From the NCBI RefSeq assembly GCF_001984195.1, contig NZ_MTQN01000008.1, positions 557,004 to 621,003 on the forward strand: DNA of 64,000 bases. The letters are read 5' to 3'. Numbering within the stretch: the stretch's first letter is position 1; each line of letters starts with the position of its first letter. The stretch is from Kribbella sp. ALI-6-A. Its GTDB lineage: Bacteria > Actinomycetota > Actinomycetes > Propionibacteriales > Kribbellaceae. The notes under the pieces were generated by a model. The model ran no database searches. It was not told the origin of the DNA and saw only the letters and a list, made by a program, of their open reading frames with translations. Of the stretch, positions 45,122 through 54,308 are shown one piece after another. The position numbers and the translations under genes were made by a program.

Positions 45122-45874
45122 TCATTGGGTGAAGTGTTCGTTGAGCACGTCCCTCATCAACGGCAGCCATCGCTCGCAGGTCTGCGCCGCGATCTCCACC
45201 GCGGCAGGCAGGAACACATCGAGGTCGGCGGTGCGCCGCACGGCCTTCGTGATCGCTTCGAGGACCCATTCCACCGCCTGGCCGCCGGCCTCGTTCTGGA
45301 GGAAGCCACACACGTTCTGTTGCACGGCGTCCGGTGCGACGGGCAGGCCGGCCGGTCGCACCGGAGCCTGCTTCAGGTACGAGAACATGCCGCGGCGGTA
45401 CTGGTCCCGCTCCGCGACAGTCGGTCCCCGGGTGCAGATCTGCGCCGTACTCGCCAGGTCCAGCAGTCGATGCGCCGGACGCAGCATCAGCAGGTTCTTC
45501 TGCGGCACTCTGAGGCCGATCCAATTCATCGTTACGAAGGGTAAGAAGCTGTTCCTGCACAGGCTGTGGGCCTGCGCTTCGACGTCCGCCGCGGTGATGG
45601 AGGCGCCCGGGTACAGGCGCTGCACGTCGGCGGCAATCGATTCGGGCGTCGGCGGCAGGTTGCTCAGCAGCTTCTGCGCTGCGGGGCCGAGTGCGGGCAG
45701 GGAAGTTCTGTCGCCGGGTGTGCTGGGAGGCGGCGGCCGCGGCGTGATGCTTTTGGTTGCCCCAGTCGTCTGGTTGCCGCCGGCATCGCCGCCGACCGCA
45801 TCAGTGCCACAACCGACGAGCGCGCAGACGACAAGGCCCGCCACGCCGGCGCCTGCCACTCGTCGCCAAGCCAT
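45122..45874 (-). CDS. Predicted lipoprotein of unknown function
   Basis: A 250-residue secreted protein: Arg-containing N-terminus, hydrophobic core, lipobox ALVGC near residue 22, then a Thr/Pro-rich linker (SITPRPPPPSTPGD). The globular part has four further Cys (AHSLCRN, QICTRG, NVCGFL, QTCERW), which could form two disulfides. No family recognised. Convergent with the iron-permease-like gene. Confidence 0.75.
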   Translation of the reverse strand: MAWRRVAGAGVAGLVVCALVGCGTDAVGGDAGGNQTTGATKSITPRPPPPSTPGDRTSLPALGPAAQKLLSNLPPTPESIAADVQRLYPGASITAADVEAQAHSLCRNSFLPFVTMNWIGLRVPQKNLLMLRPAHRLLDLASTAQICTRGPTVAERDQYRRGMFSYLKQAPVRPAGLPVAPDAVQQNVCGFLQNEAGGQAVEWVLEAITKAVRRTADLDVFLPAAVEIAAQTCERWLPLMRDVLNEHFTQ

Positions 45875-46026
45875 CTCGGCCCCCCACCTCGCCGACAGGC
45901 CCGCAAGCGGCTGTCGACGAACCCCGTTGTCACCGTCGACGCTACGCCGCCGAAGGGCGGCCCAACAGTGCGTGACCCGCAGACTTCCCGACGCAATCGT
46001 GGCGGCGCTCGACCGGTGTAACGCCT

Positions 46027-46971
46027 TCACCGGATCCAGCGAGCGAAGTCCGCCGGCGTCACGTTGCTCCCGCACAGCACGGTCGCGACGGTTCTGCCGG
46101 CGTACCGGGCGCGATCCTCCAGGATCGAGGCGACTCCCAGCGCGGCGGCCGGCTCGACCACCAGACCCGCGTGCTGGTGCAACAGTCGCATCGCCTCGAC
46201 GATGCTCGCTTCGCTGACCAGGACCGCGTCGTCCACAACCGCATTCAGGTCGTCGAGCACTTCCGGTATGACGTACCGCCCCGCGACGCCGTCGGCGATC
46301 GTCGTGGGCGCGCCGACCTGCACCGGACGCCCCGCGCGCAACGCGAGCGTCATCGCCGGCGCGTTCTCGGGCTGGACGCAGAGCATCTCGGTGGTCTTCC
46401 GCAGGTTCTTCAGCGCGAAGCCGACCCCCGAGGCCATCGCGCCCGCACCCAAGGAGATCAGGACCGCGTCCAGCTCGCCCGGCAGCTTCGAGAGCTCGAC
46501 GCCGATCGTCGCCGCGCCTTCGCACGTACCGATGTCCTTGCTGTCCTCGACCAGGAACGCGCCGGTCTCCTCGGCATGGCGCCCGGCGGTCTCGAGCGCC
46601 TGCTCGATCTCGCCGTCGACCAGGATCACCTCGGCGCCGAGCGATCTCATCCGCTCGATCTTCAGCGGGTTGGCCGCCGCCGACGCGACGACCGTGACAC
46701 CGACGCCGCGCCGCCGTCCCCCGAACGCGAGCGCCTGGCCGAGATTCCCCGCGCTCGCGCAGACGACGGCGTTCGCATCGCGAAGCCGGGCCAGCACGGT
46801 CTCGGTGCCGCGCCCCTTGAAGGAGCGAACGGGATTGAGGGTCTCCACCTTGAGCACGACCCGGCATCCGAGCGCCGTACCCAGGGGCTCGCATTCGTAC
46901 TGCGGAGTGTCCAGGAACACCGGATCGATCCAGTCCCGCGCGATCAGAATTCTCGAGAGGTCCAGCCGCAC
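46027..46971 (-). CDS. Threonine dehydratase-like PLP enzyme
   Basis: A 314-residue fold-type II PLP enzyme. The PLP-binding Lys is in VRSFKGRGTE, SAGNLGQALA is the Asn loop, and SLGAGAMASGVG is the Gly-rich phosphate loop. It likely deaminates serine or threonine, or racemises a related amino acid; it lacks a regulatory ACT domain. It is divergent from the kinase gene at 47001 with a 29-bp gap. Confidence 0.87.
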   Translation of the reverse strand: MRLDLSRILIARDWIDPVFLDTPQYECEPLGTALGCRVVLKVETLNPVRSFKGRGTETVLARLRDANAVVCASAGNLGQALAFGGRRRGVGVTVVASAAANPLKIERMRSLGAEVILVDGEIEQALETAGRHAEETGAFLVEDSKDIGTCEGAATIGVELSKLPGELDAVLISLGAGAMASGVGFALKNLRKTTEMLCVQPENAPAMTLALRAGRPVQVGAPTTIADGVAGRYVIPEVLDDLNAVVDDAVLVSEASIVEAMRLLHQHAGLVVEPAAALGVASILEDRARYAGRTVATVLCGSNVTPADFARWIR

Positions 46972-47000
46972 CGCACCCTCCGTCCGCTAGGTTCTGCGAG

Positions 47001-47543
47001 GTGTCGCACCTGGTGATCATTCGGGGAAACTCGGCCGCGGGGAAATCCACCCTCGCCCTGGACCTCCAACGCGCCCTCGGCCCCGGTACGGCGAACGTCG
47101 GCCAGGACCATCTCCGCCGCGTGATCCTGCGCGAGCACGACGTTCCGAACGGCGACAACATCGACTTCGTCGACCAGACCGTCCGGTACTGCGCGGGCAT
47201 CGGCTACCACGTGATCCTCGAAGGCATCCTGTACTCGCCGCACTACGGCTCGATGCTGCGCCGGCTGATCGCGGAGCATCGCGGGCCCACCCATGTCTTC
47301 TACCTCGACGTTCCACTCGAGGAAACCCTGCGCCGCCACGAAGGCCGCCCGATGACCGTCACCGCCGAGAAGCTGCGTGAGTGGTACAACCCGCTCGACC
47401 TTCTCGGCGTGCCCGGCGAGATCACCGTCGACGGGCGGTACGGCGTACGGGAGACTCTGGCGTTCGTACTCGACCGAATCGGCCCGGTGAGCCCGGCTCG
47501 GCCGGACTCGGCGCGGTTCCTGGACCGGACACCGCACGACTGA
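47001..47543 (+). CDS. P-loop kinase-like protein
   Basis: A 180-residue AAA_33-type P-loop protein. Walker A is IRGNSAAGKST at the N-terminus, and the Asp in GQDHLRR and the Arg in ETLRRHEGRP fit a small-molecule kinase lid. It resembles chloramphenicol/aminoglycoside-type phosphotransferases of the zeta-toxin group. Substrate unknown. GTG 47001 leaves almost no room for a leader, so a leaderless mRNA is possible. Confidence 0.82.
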   Translation: MSHLVIIRGNSAAGKSTLALDLQRALGPGTANVGQDHLRRVILREHDVPNGDNIDFVDQTVRYCAGIGYHVILEGILYSPHYGSMLRRLIAEHRGPTHVFYLDVPLEETLRRHEGRPMTVTAEKLREWYNPLDLLGVPGEITVDGRYGVRETLAFVLDRIGPVSPARPDSARFLDRTPHD

Positions 47544-47556
47544 TTCCGCCGTCGAC

Positions 47557-48198
47557 TCACGCGCGCAGGAGCGTGATGCTGTAGACGACGATCCAGGTCG
47601 CCCAGCCGAGCCAGCCGATGAGGCCGATGGCGCCGGTCCGGCCGGAACCTTGCGCGTTGTAGGGAGTGGCGGACGACGAGACGAAGAGCAAGGCGGCGCT
47701 GACGTAGCCGAGGATCGCGTGCCAGGCAGGGACCAGTTCGCTGGTGGTGCCGGCGATGCTGAAGCCGAGCAGGGCGATGGCCAGGAAGACCTGGTTGAAG
47801 CCGAAGAGAACGTTGCTAAAGGCCCATAATCCCGGCACTGAGCCGCGGTCGTGGGACGCGGCCGACGCGAGGCCGAAGCGCAGCGCTTCGACGCCGGTGA
47901 AGGTCGCGTTCTGCAGCAGCACTCCGGCGAAGCCGACCAAGGCCCATCCCGGCTGGTCACTCCATGTCTCCGACAGCACTCCGGCTGCGAACAACGTCAG
48001 AAAGACCCAGGTCGCCGGCGCGATCACCGAGGGCCGCTTGAGTGCGTCGCCGACCGTGGCGAACGCCTGCGTGACCTCCTCGAGGGTCTGCCCCGAGGTC
48101 GGCATCGGCAACCGCCCGCGCACGTAGACCACGTTGATGGCGACCGCCGCCAGCACGAACCCCAGCCCGCCGAGCCCCGCCACCGCGCTGAACTCCAC
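47557..48198 (-). CDS. Multi-pass membrane protein of unknown function
   Basis: A 213-residue protein with about six hydrophobic helices (e.g. GLGGLGFVLAAVAINVVYV, TWVFLTLFAAGVLSET). I chose GTG 48198, preceded by GGGGAGG. It is divergent from a TetR gene 59 bp away, so it is the probable regulated target. No family recognised; a small transporter is possible. Confidence 0.75.
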   Translation of the reverse strand: MEFSAVAGLGGLGFVLAAVAINVVYVRGRLPMPTSGQTLEEVTQAFATVGDALKRPSVIAPATWVFLTLFAAGVLSETWSDQPGWALVGFAGVLLQNATFTGVEALRFGLASAASHDRGSVPGLWAFSNVLFGFNQVFLAIALLGFSIAGTTSELVPAWHAILGYVSAALLFVSSSATPYNAQGSGRTGAIGLIGWLGWATWIVVYSITLLRA

Positions 48199-48257
48199 CG
48201 CGCCTCCCCAGATATTCGCTTTCCGCCAGTTATATTGAATGTAGCAGGAGGTAATCC

Positions 48258-48914
48258 ATGGATCGGCGGAACGACGGGACCGGCGCCTCGACCGACGGGC
48301 AGCGGCGGCGCTACGACTCCTTGCGACGGCAGGCGCTGGCCCGCCAGACCCGGGTCGAGATCGCGGAGGCGGCACGACGCCTGTTCGTGGCCCGAGGATG
48401 GGCGGCGACGACGGTGCGGGACGTGGCCCGGGAGGCCGAGGTCTCGGTCCCGACCGTGTACGCGGCGTACAAGAACAAGGCGGGGTTGGCCTGGGCCTTG
48501 GCGGACGTGGCGGATCTGGCCGCCGACCTGCCGCGGATGATCGACGAGCTCGAAACCGCGGGCAGCCCGCAGCGGCAGTTGGCGGCGATGGCCGGGTACG
48601 ACCGGCGGCTGTTCGAGCGGGCGGGTGATCTGATCTCGGTGATCCGCGAGGCCGGACGGACGGAGGCCGAGCTGGCGACCGCGTACCGGCAGGCGCGGCG
48701 CAAGGCCGACGAGACGCGCATCCAGGTGTTCTCCGCCTGGCCGGCCAAGACCTTGCGCAAGAGCCTCGACGTTGCGACCGCGGTGGACGTCTACGCCGCC
48801 CTGTGCAACATCGATGTCTACACGACCCTGACCACCGAACGTGGATGGTCGCCCGATCGGACCGAGCGGTGGTGGACCGAGGCCCTCGCTCGGGAGTTGC
48901 TCGGTCAGGTGTAG
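48258..48914 (+). CDS. TetR-family transcriptional regulator
   Basis: A 218-residue TetR regulator: an N-terminal helix-turn-helix at residues ~30-80 (AARRLFVARGWAATTVRDVAREAEVSVPTVYAAYKNK) and a helical ligand domain. AGGAGGT precedes ATG 48258. The AT-rich stretch TTATATTGAATGTA just upstream (48230-48243) is the likely promoter and operator shared with the divergent membrane protein gene. Confidence 0.9.
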   Translation: MDRRNDGTGASTDGQRRRYDSLRRQALARQTRVEIAEAARRLFVARGWAATTVRDVAREAEVSVPTVYAAYKNKAGLAWALADVADLAADLPRMIDELETAGSPQRQLAAMAGYDRRLFERAGDLISVIREAGRTEAELATAYRQARRKADETRIQVFSAWPAKTLRKSLDVATAVDVYAALCNIDVYTTLTTERGWSPDRTERWWTEALARELLGQV

Positions 48915-49039
48915 CGGGATCAGCTGACGGTAGTTGTCCGCGCGTGCTCGTGCTTAGCATGGCTCGAAGTGGTCCGCGGCGACCTGTAAGCGACAACCTG
49001 CGGTGCTGCCCTGGCGCAGGAGATGCAGAGAGGATCGTC

Positions 49040-49420
49040 ATGGCACGGCAGATCATCACGACCGCGAACGCGCCGAGTTCGCCGCTCTACAGCCAGGGGG
49101 TGAAGGCCGGCCCCCACGTGCTCGTCTCGGGCATCGTCGGCATCGATCCGAGCACCGGCAGCTTCGCCGGAGACACCATCCAAGCTCAGACCAAACAGGC
49201 GCTGACGAATTGTGAGGCCATCCTCCAGGCCGGCGTCGCGAGCCTGGACGACGTCCTCGAAGTAGGCGTACTGCTCACCGACCCCGCCGACTTCGCCGGC
49301 CTGAACGAGGAATACGCGCGGTGGTTCCCGTCCGAGCCGCCGACTCGGTACGTCGCCAAGCTCGGCGTCGACCTGCCCGGATTGCGCGTCTCGATCCGGA
49401 TGACCGCCTTCGTCGGGTAA
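49040..49420 (+). CDS. ridA: RidA-family (YjgF/YER057c) enamine/imine deaminase
   Basis: A 126-residue RidA-family protein. SPLYSQGVKAGPHVLVSGIVG and the C-terminal GLRVSIRMTAFVG correspond to the family's trimer-interface and active-site segments, but the catalytic Arg motif (R-x-x-V/E-V) reads LRVSIRMTAF. RidA hydrolyses reactive enamines from PLP enzymes such as threonine dehydratase; a dehydratase-like gene lies 2 kb upstream. Confidence 0.9.
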   Translation: MARQIITTANAPSSPLYSQGVKAGPHVLVSGIVGIDPSTGSFAGDTIQAQTKQALTNCEAILQAGVASLDDVLEVGVLLTDPADFAGLNEEYARWFPSEPPTRYVAKLGVDLPGLRVSIRMTAFVG

Positions 49421-49567
49421 CGCTGCGCCCAGCCGGAGCAGGCTGGGGACGTCACCAGGGCCAGGTCGATCAGCAACCGCCGAAGAACTCGATCGAGCAG
49501 ACCAGTGGGCTCCACCGCGTGGTGCGGGTACTGGGTATCGGCCAAGGAGATCGCGACGGGGCTTGCG

Positions 49568-50020
49568 TCAGGCGAGCGAGCGTGACTCGTACCGGGCGAG
49601 TGCGTCACGCAGCACGTCGGCGATCGTGACTCGCTCCAGTTCCGCGCACAGGGCCTGTTGCGCATTGCGATAGGTGCCTGCGAGCACGTCGTGGATGCCG
49701 TAACCGACGTAGCACTCGGCGTCGGGCGGGGCTGCCGGGAGCGCGAAAACCTCCCCTTCACCAACTGCGCGATAGACATCCAGGAGGGTGATGCGGGCTG
49801 CGTCGCGCGTGAGCTCCCAGCCGGTCAACCTACCGCGGCTCCCGTCGACCAAACCGGCAGCTTTCAGCTGACCGAGTGCGCGGCGGATCACCACGGGATT
49901 GGTGTTGACGCTGGTCGCGATCCGTTCAGAGGTCGCGATCTCCTTGTCGGTGCCGCGCCGGTCGTAGGCGATCCAGGCGAGAACGTGAACGGCGACGCTC
50001 ATCCTGCTGTTCGTACTCAT
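49568..50020 (-). CDS. Rrf2-family transcriptional regulator
   Basis: A 150-residue Rrf2-type winged helix: SVAVHVLAWIAYDRR, then SVNTNPVVIRRALGQLKAAGLVDGSRG. It has only two Cys (ECYVGYG, ALCAEL), not the three-Cys cluster of IscR/NsrR, so an Fe-S cofactor is unlikely. It is divergent from a short-chain dehydrogenase gene; the 100-bp gap carries two copies of a palindrome, its probable binding sites. Homologues beside oxidoreductases often sense electrophiles. Confidence 0.88.
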   Translation of the reverse strand: MSTNSRMSVAVHVLAWIAYDRRGTDKEIATSERIATSVNTNPVVIRRALGQLKAAGLVDGSRGRLTGWELTRDAARITLLDVYRAVGEGEVFALPAAPPDAECYVGYGIHDVLAGTYRNAQQALCAELERVTIADVLRDALARYESRSLA

Positions 50021-50046
50021 GAACCGCTTCCATCCCTCGACTTGAC

Positions 50047-50092
50047 GTAACTGCAGCAGTTACATAGATTAACATGTAACCGAAGCAGTTAC
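50047..50092. promoter_or_regulatory. Two operator copies between the Rrf2 and SDR genes
   Basis: GTAACTGCAGCAGTTAC (50047-50063) is a perfect 8+1+8 palindrome. A second, partly degenerate copy, GTAACCGAAGCAGTTAC, lies at 50076-50092. The starts are 29 bp apart, near three helical turns, so two dimers could bind on about the same DNA face. Likely the Rrf2 regulator's sites. Confidence 0.7.
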
Positions 50093-50120
50093 ATAGTTGC
50101 GGTATCGTAGGGAGCACGTC

Positions 50121-50861
50121 GTGCATCAGGCACTCGAAGGGAAGCAGGCGCTGGTCGCCGGAGGCGGGCGGGGAATTGGCGCCGCCATCGTCGAACGGCT
50201 GGCAAGTGAGGGCGCCAAGGTGACCTTCACCTACGCGTCCTCGCAGAACGCTGCCGAACAGCTGGTGAAGCAAGTCGCGGCGGCTGGCGGGCGCGCCCAC
50301 GCAGTGCCCGTCGACAGCGCCGATCGGCAGCAGTTGCGCGAGCTTGTCCAAGACGTCGCTTCCTCGGGGGGCTTGGACATCGTGGTGGCGAACGCCGGAG
50401 GTGGGGTCATCAAGCCGCTGAGCGAACTCGACGACGCCGCGATCGACCGCATGATCGATGTGAACATCCGCGGCACGGTGGATCTCGTCCGGTTCGCTAT
50501 CCCGCAGATGCGAAGTGGTGGCCGAGTCGTCACCATCGGCAGTGTCAGCGCGCACTACATGCCCGATGACGGCACGTCGGTCTACGGCATGACCAAAGCC
50601 GCAGTGGCCAGCCTGGTTCAAGGTCTAGCGCGTGAGCTCGGGCCGCGGGGAATCACGGTGAACAACGTTCAGCCAGGTCCAGTGGATACGGACGCCAACC
50701 CAGCAGATGGCCCGGCCGCCGATTGGTTGCGTTCGCTGATCCCAGTGGGGCGGTTCGGCACAACCGACGAAGTCGCCTCCCTCGTGGCATACCTCGCCAG
50801 CGACGCCGCGAGCCTGATCAACGGGACATCGATCGACATCGACGGCGGATACAGCTCCTGA
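50121..50861 (+). CDS. Short-chain dehydrogenase/reductase
   Basis: A 246-residue classical SDR: cofactor motif AGGGRGIGAAI, NAG motif VANAGGG, and the catalytic Ser-Tyr-Lys in GSVSAH...VYGMTK. FTYASSQNAA after strand 2 suggests NADP preference. GTG 50121 has GGGAG upstream. It is closely related to the SDR at 56424. It is probably repressed by the divergent Rrf2 protein and released by a reactive substrate. Confidence 0.9.
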   Translation: MHQALEGKQALVAGGGRGIGAAIVERLASEGAKVTFTYASSQNAAEQLVKQVAAAGGRAHAVPVDSADRQQLRELVQDVASSGGLDIVVANAGGGVIKPLSELDDAAIDRMIDVNIRGTVDLVRFAIPQMRSGGRVVTIGSVSAHYMPDDGTSVYGMTKAAVASLVQGLARELGPRGITVNNVQPGPVDTDANPADGPAADWLRSLIPVGRFGTTDEVASLVAYLASDAASLINGTSIDIDGGYSS

Positions 50862-50895
50862 CTCGGCGCACGAACCAACAGTCGAAAAGGAAGAC

Positions 50896-51870
50896 ATGAA
50901 CGAACCGATACTCATCTACGGTGCGACGGGGTACACAGGGCGTCTCATCGCCACGCACGCCCGAGAGCGAGGACTCGACCTCGTCGTCGCGGGGCGAAGC
51001 CGGGAACGCGTTGGTGCGCTGGCGACAGCGCTCGGAGTCCCTGGTCGCGTCTTCGGCCTCCAGCATCCGGAGGAAGTGCTCGACGGTCTGGGTGGTGTCG
51101 CTGGGGTTCTCAACGTCGCGGGCCCTTTCCGCGACACTGCCGAAGTGCTCATGCGCGCGAGCATTCGATCCGGCGTCCACTACCTCGACACGACCGCGGA
51201 GCTTTCGATCTACGCCATGGCCGAGTCGCTCGGGGCCGATGCCGAGCGCGCAGGCGTCATGGTCATGTCCGGGGTCGGATGGGACGTCGTGCCGACGGAC
51301 TCGCTCGCCGTCCATACCGCCGACCGGGTCGCGAACCCGGAACGCATCGCGATCGCCTTGCGGATCACCGGAGGATTCTCACGCGGCTCGCTGGCGAGCG
51401 CCGCGGGCATCGGCGACTTGGGAGCGTTGGTTCGGGACGCAGGGCAGCTCGTACGGCTGCCGGCGCCCGAGACACGCCGCTTCGATCTGGGCCACGGTGA
51501 GGAGGAGTACGCGCTGGCGCCGATGGGCGACCTGATCACTGCGCAGCGCTCCACCGGAATCGCGAACATCCGCGTCTATCTGCACACCGACGCAGGCTTT
51601 CCCGCCGACGACAGCGACATGGACGGGCCAACGCCTGAGGAGCGTGCGCAGGGGCGCTATCAGGCCTTGGCCGAGGTGACGGGGCGAGACGGGGAGATAG
51701 CCCGGTCGATGATCAGTACACCGACCGGCTACACCTTCACACAACGAAGCTCCGTCGAGATCGCCCGCCGTGTCGCGGCCGGCGACTACGTCGCTGGTTT
51801 CCAGAGCCCTGCATCGGCCTATGGGTCGCTCGCGGCGTCCATCGCGGGCTCGCGCATCACCGATCTCTGA
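50896..51870 (+). CDS. Saccharopine dehydrogenase-like/trans-acting enoyl reductase-type oxidoreductase
   Basis: A 324-residue NAD(P)-binding protein. The N-terminal Rossmann motif is IYGATGYTGRLIA, then VVAGRSRERV; the middle has GPFRDTAEVLMRASIRSGVHYLDTTAE, typical of the saccharopine-dehydrogenase-like family. The reaction is unknown. It follows the SDR gene by 34 bp and is probably in its operon. Confidence 0.85.
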   Translation: MNEPILIYGATGYTGRLIATHARERGLDLVVAGRSRERVGALATALGVPGRVFGLQHPEEVLDGLGGVAGVLNVAGPFRDTAEVLMRASIRSGVHYLDTTAELSIYAMAESLGADAERAGVMVMSGVGWDVVPTDSLAVHTADRVANPERIAIALRITGGFSRGSLASAAGIGDLGALVRDAGQLVRLPAPETRRFDLGHGEEEYALAPMGDLITAQRSTGIANIRVYLHTDAGFPADDSDMDGPTPEERAQGRYQALAEVTGRDGEIARSMISTPTGYTFTQRSSVEIARRVAAGDYVAGFQSPASAYGSLAASIAGSRITDL

Positions 51871-52034
51871 GGCGGCGAACACGGAATCGGCGCGTCGACG
51901 CCACGCAGCAGTTGCTGGTGGCAAGCGTCTTCGAGAACCGAAGGTGGCAAGGACCCCAGCTTGTTGCACACATCACCGGGACAACGACTAGCTCCACACC
52001 GGCGGAACCTGCGGCTTCGAGCCTGGATCGGCAC

Positions 52035-52382
52035 CTACCGAAGGAGGTCCGCCCGCACGTGCTGGATCTTGCGATCGGCTGTCATCGTGATGTCGAAGGT
52101 GCCGCCGATCCGGCCCTCCGCGAAGTCGCCGGTGAATTCGACTTCGACGTGGAGGTGGGCGGCGCGTGGCTCGATGCTGAGCAGTCGTGTCCGGGTGTTG
52201 TAGTTGACGAAGTAGGACTGGAAGTAGTCGTTGATCCTCGCGCGTCCGTCGAAGACCTCTCCGACGGAGGGATCGTCGAGGACAGCGTCCTCGGTGAAGA
52301 ACGCCAGGTACGTGGCGGCGTCGTGGGTGTTGGTCGCGGCGATCCAGTCGCCGATCGTCGAGCCCTGCTCAGTGCCCGTCAT
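52035..52382 (-). CDS. SnoaL-like/NTF2-fold protein
   Basis: A 115-residue single-domain protein: IGDWIAATNTHDAATYLAFF, then DDPSVGEVFDGRARI and a beta-rich C-terminus, the nuclear-transport-factor-2-like pattern. No catalytic role is evident. It lies 25 bp downstream of the aldo/keto reductase gene on the same strand and is probably co-transcribed. Confidence 0.83.
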   Translation of the reverse strand: MTGTEQGSTIGDWIAATNTHDAATYLAFFTEDAVLDDPSVGEVFDGRARINDYFQSYFVNYNTRTRLLSIEPRAAHLHVEVEFTGDFAEGRIGGTFDITMTADRKIQHVRADLLR

Positions 52383-52407
52383 TTGTGCTCCTTCGTTTTC
52401 TGCTGCG

Positions 52408-53466
52408 TCATCGCTGGAAGGCCCTCGAGGTAAGGCCGTTGATTGTGGTGGGCCCGTACTGGAAGGGCAGGGCGATGCTGTCCATCACCGTCATCGGATA
52501 GTCGAGTTCCGGTGCGGTCATCGAGGACAGGCGGGTCAGCTGTCCAGTGTCGAGCTCGATGTCGATGGAGGCGAGGTTGGCCTCCAGTTGCTCGACGGTG
52601 CGAGCGCCGATCAGTGTGGACGTGACAGCATCTTGTTGCCTCACCCAGGCCAGCGCGACGCCGGCGACCGTGCCCCCAACGTCACTGGCGATCTCTTCCA
52701 TGACGTCGATGAGACCGAACAGGTCCTCGCCGACGTGCTGGGCGACGTACGCGCCGCGGCGAGTGTCTCCCGCGTTCGGCGTGGCCCGGGTGTACTTGCC
52801 CGAGAGTGCACCGCTGGCCAGGGGGCTCCACGGCACGACGCCGAGCTCTAGCTCCTTCGCGACGCCGAGCTGCTCACCCTCAGGGGTGCGTGCCAGCAGA
52901 GAGTACTCGTCCTGCAGCGCCGCGATCGGCGCGCGGTCGCGCCACTCGGCGAGTGTGACAGCTCGAGCGATCCACCAAGCCGGCGTGTTCGACACACCGA
53001 TCGCGCGAACCTTCCCCGCCCGGACCAGGTCATCCAGCGTGGACAGGGTCTCCTCCATCGGCGTGTGACGATCCCACTGGTGCATCCAGTACAGATCGAC
53101 GTAATCGGTCTGGAGGCGGCGCAGCGATGCGTCGATCTCCTCACGGATCGCCTTACGGCTGGCTCCGCCCGCGTTCGGGTCATCGGGGCGCATGGTCCCA
53201 CCGAACTTGGTGGCGAGGACCACGCGCTGGCGGCGCTCGGGCCGCTCAGCGAAGTAGCGACCGAGGACGACCTCGGACTGACCGCCGTTGTACGCGTTGG
53301 CCGTGTCGACGAAGTTTCCACCGAGGTCGAAGTACCGGTCGAGGATCCGGAAGGCGTCGTCGGGCGCGGTGCCCCAACTGCCGTCGTCGAAGTTCATGGC
53401 ACCGAGCGCGAGCGGGCTCACTCGGAGCCCGCTGCGCCCGAGCGTGCGGTAGTGGTCAAGAGGCAT
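52408..53466 (-). CDS. Aldo/keto reductase
   Basis: A 352-residue TIM-barrel reductase. Asp and Tyr of the catalytic tetrad are in FVDTANAYNGGQSE, Lys in VLATKFGG, His in YWMHQWD; the NADPH loop is near PWSPLASGALSGKY. Substrates are usually aldehydes or ketones. ATG 53466 is chosen because the upstream reading is unlike the family. It is divergent from a TetR gene at 53681, its likely regulator. Confidence 0.9.
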   Translation of the reverse strand: MPLDHYRTLGRSGLRVSPLALGAMNFDDGSWGTAPDDAFRILDRYFDLGGNFVDTANAYNGGQSEVVLGRYFAERPERRQRVVLATKFGGTMRPDDPNAGGASRKAIREEIDASLRRLQTDYVDLYWMHQWDRHTPMEETLSTLDDLVRAGKVRAIGVSNTPAWWIARAVTLAEWRDRAPIAALQDEYSLLARTPEGEQLGVAKELELGVVPWSPLASGALSGKYTRATPNAGDTRRGAYVAQHVGEDLFGLIDVMEEIASDVGGTVAGVALAWVRQQDAVTSTLIGARTVEQLEANLASIDIELDTGQLTRLSSMTAPELDYPMTVMDSIALPFQYGPTTINGLTSRAFQR

Positions 53467-53680
53467 GGTTGTCCGCCTTCGTTGTCGTGGGAGGGCGCCG
53501 GTCCGGCTGCCCGGGCGCCAACACTGCTGCAGGTCCGACAGGGCGGGAAGGGTGCAAGAACCAGGGAGGACTGCACCCCCCTTCACTGGTCTGCTCGCCG
53601 TGACATGGGCCGCCGGCGTGTGGCACGATGGTTATGTACCGGGCGTTAAAAAATTGCCGCGACCGAGGAAGGGGGCGACT

Positions 53681-54283
53681 ATGGCAGGACCAGGCAGGCC
53701 GCGGGCCTTCGACACCGAGAGCGCGCTGGATGCCGCCGTCGAGGTGTTCTGGCGTCGAGGCTTCGTGGGGGCGAGCCTGTCGGAGCTGGCTGCGGCGATG
53801 GGGGTCAACAAGCCGAGCGTGTATGCGGCCTTCGGTGACAAGGCCGAGCTGTTCCAGGCGGCACTGCGGAGATACGTCGAGCGCAACATGGGGTACGTCG
53901 CCGATGCCCTCGCTCAGCCGACCGCGCGGGAGTGCGCGGAAGCGTTCCTCGTCGGTAACGCCCGCGCCGTCACGATGCCCGGGCGACCGGCCGGCTGCCT
54001 GTCGGTTCAGGCCGTCGTCACTCCAGGGGACTCCAACGAGTTCGCCGCGCTCGCAGAGAACCGTTCGGTCATCCAGGGGTTGTTCGCGGACCGCTTTCGC
54101 CGTGCGATCACCGAGGGAGACCTCCCCGCAGGTGAGAACGCCGACGAGCTCGCGGGCTTCCTCATCACCCTCACCAGCGGCTTCGCGATCCGCGCCGCGG
54201 ACGGGACCCCCCAGGAGTCACTGCTCGCCATGGCCCACCGGGCGATGGCCGCCTTTCCTGCAGTCCCTGCCGCCGATTCCTGA
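53681..54283 (+). CDS. TetR-family transcriptional regulator
   Basis: A 200-residue TetR protein: the helix-turn-helix DAAVEVFWRRGFVGASLSELAAAMGVNKPSVYAAFGDK at residues ~15-55 and a TetR_C domain resembling those of AcrR-like aldehyde/quinone responders (GRPAGCLSVQAV with a Cys). ATG 53681 follows GAGGAAGGGGG. The AT-rich TTAAAAAATTG at 53646-53656 just upstream is the likely promoter/operator shared with the aldo/keto reductase gene. Confidence 0.9.
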   Translation: MAGPGRPRAFDTESALDAAVEVFWRRGFVGASLSELAAAMGVNKPSVYAAFGDKAELFQAALRRYVERNMGYVADALAQPTARECAEAFLVGNARAVTMPGRPAGCLSVQAVVTPGDSNEFAALAENRSVIQGLFADRFRRAITEGDLPAGENADELAGFLITLTSGFAIRAADGTPQESLLAMAHRAMAAFPAVPAADS

Positions 54284-54308
54284 TCCGATGACTCGAAGGA
54301 GAACAGCC

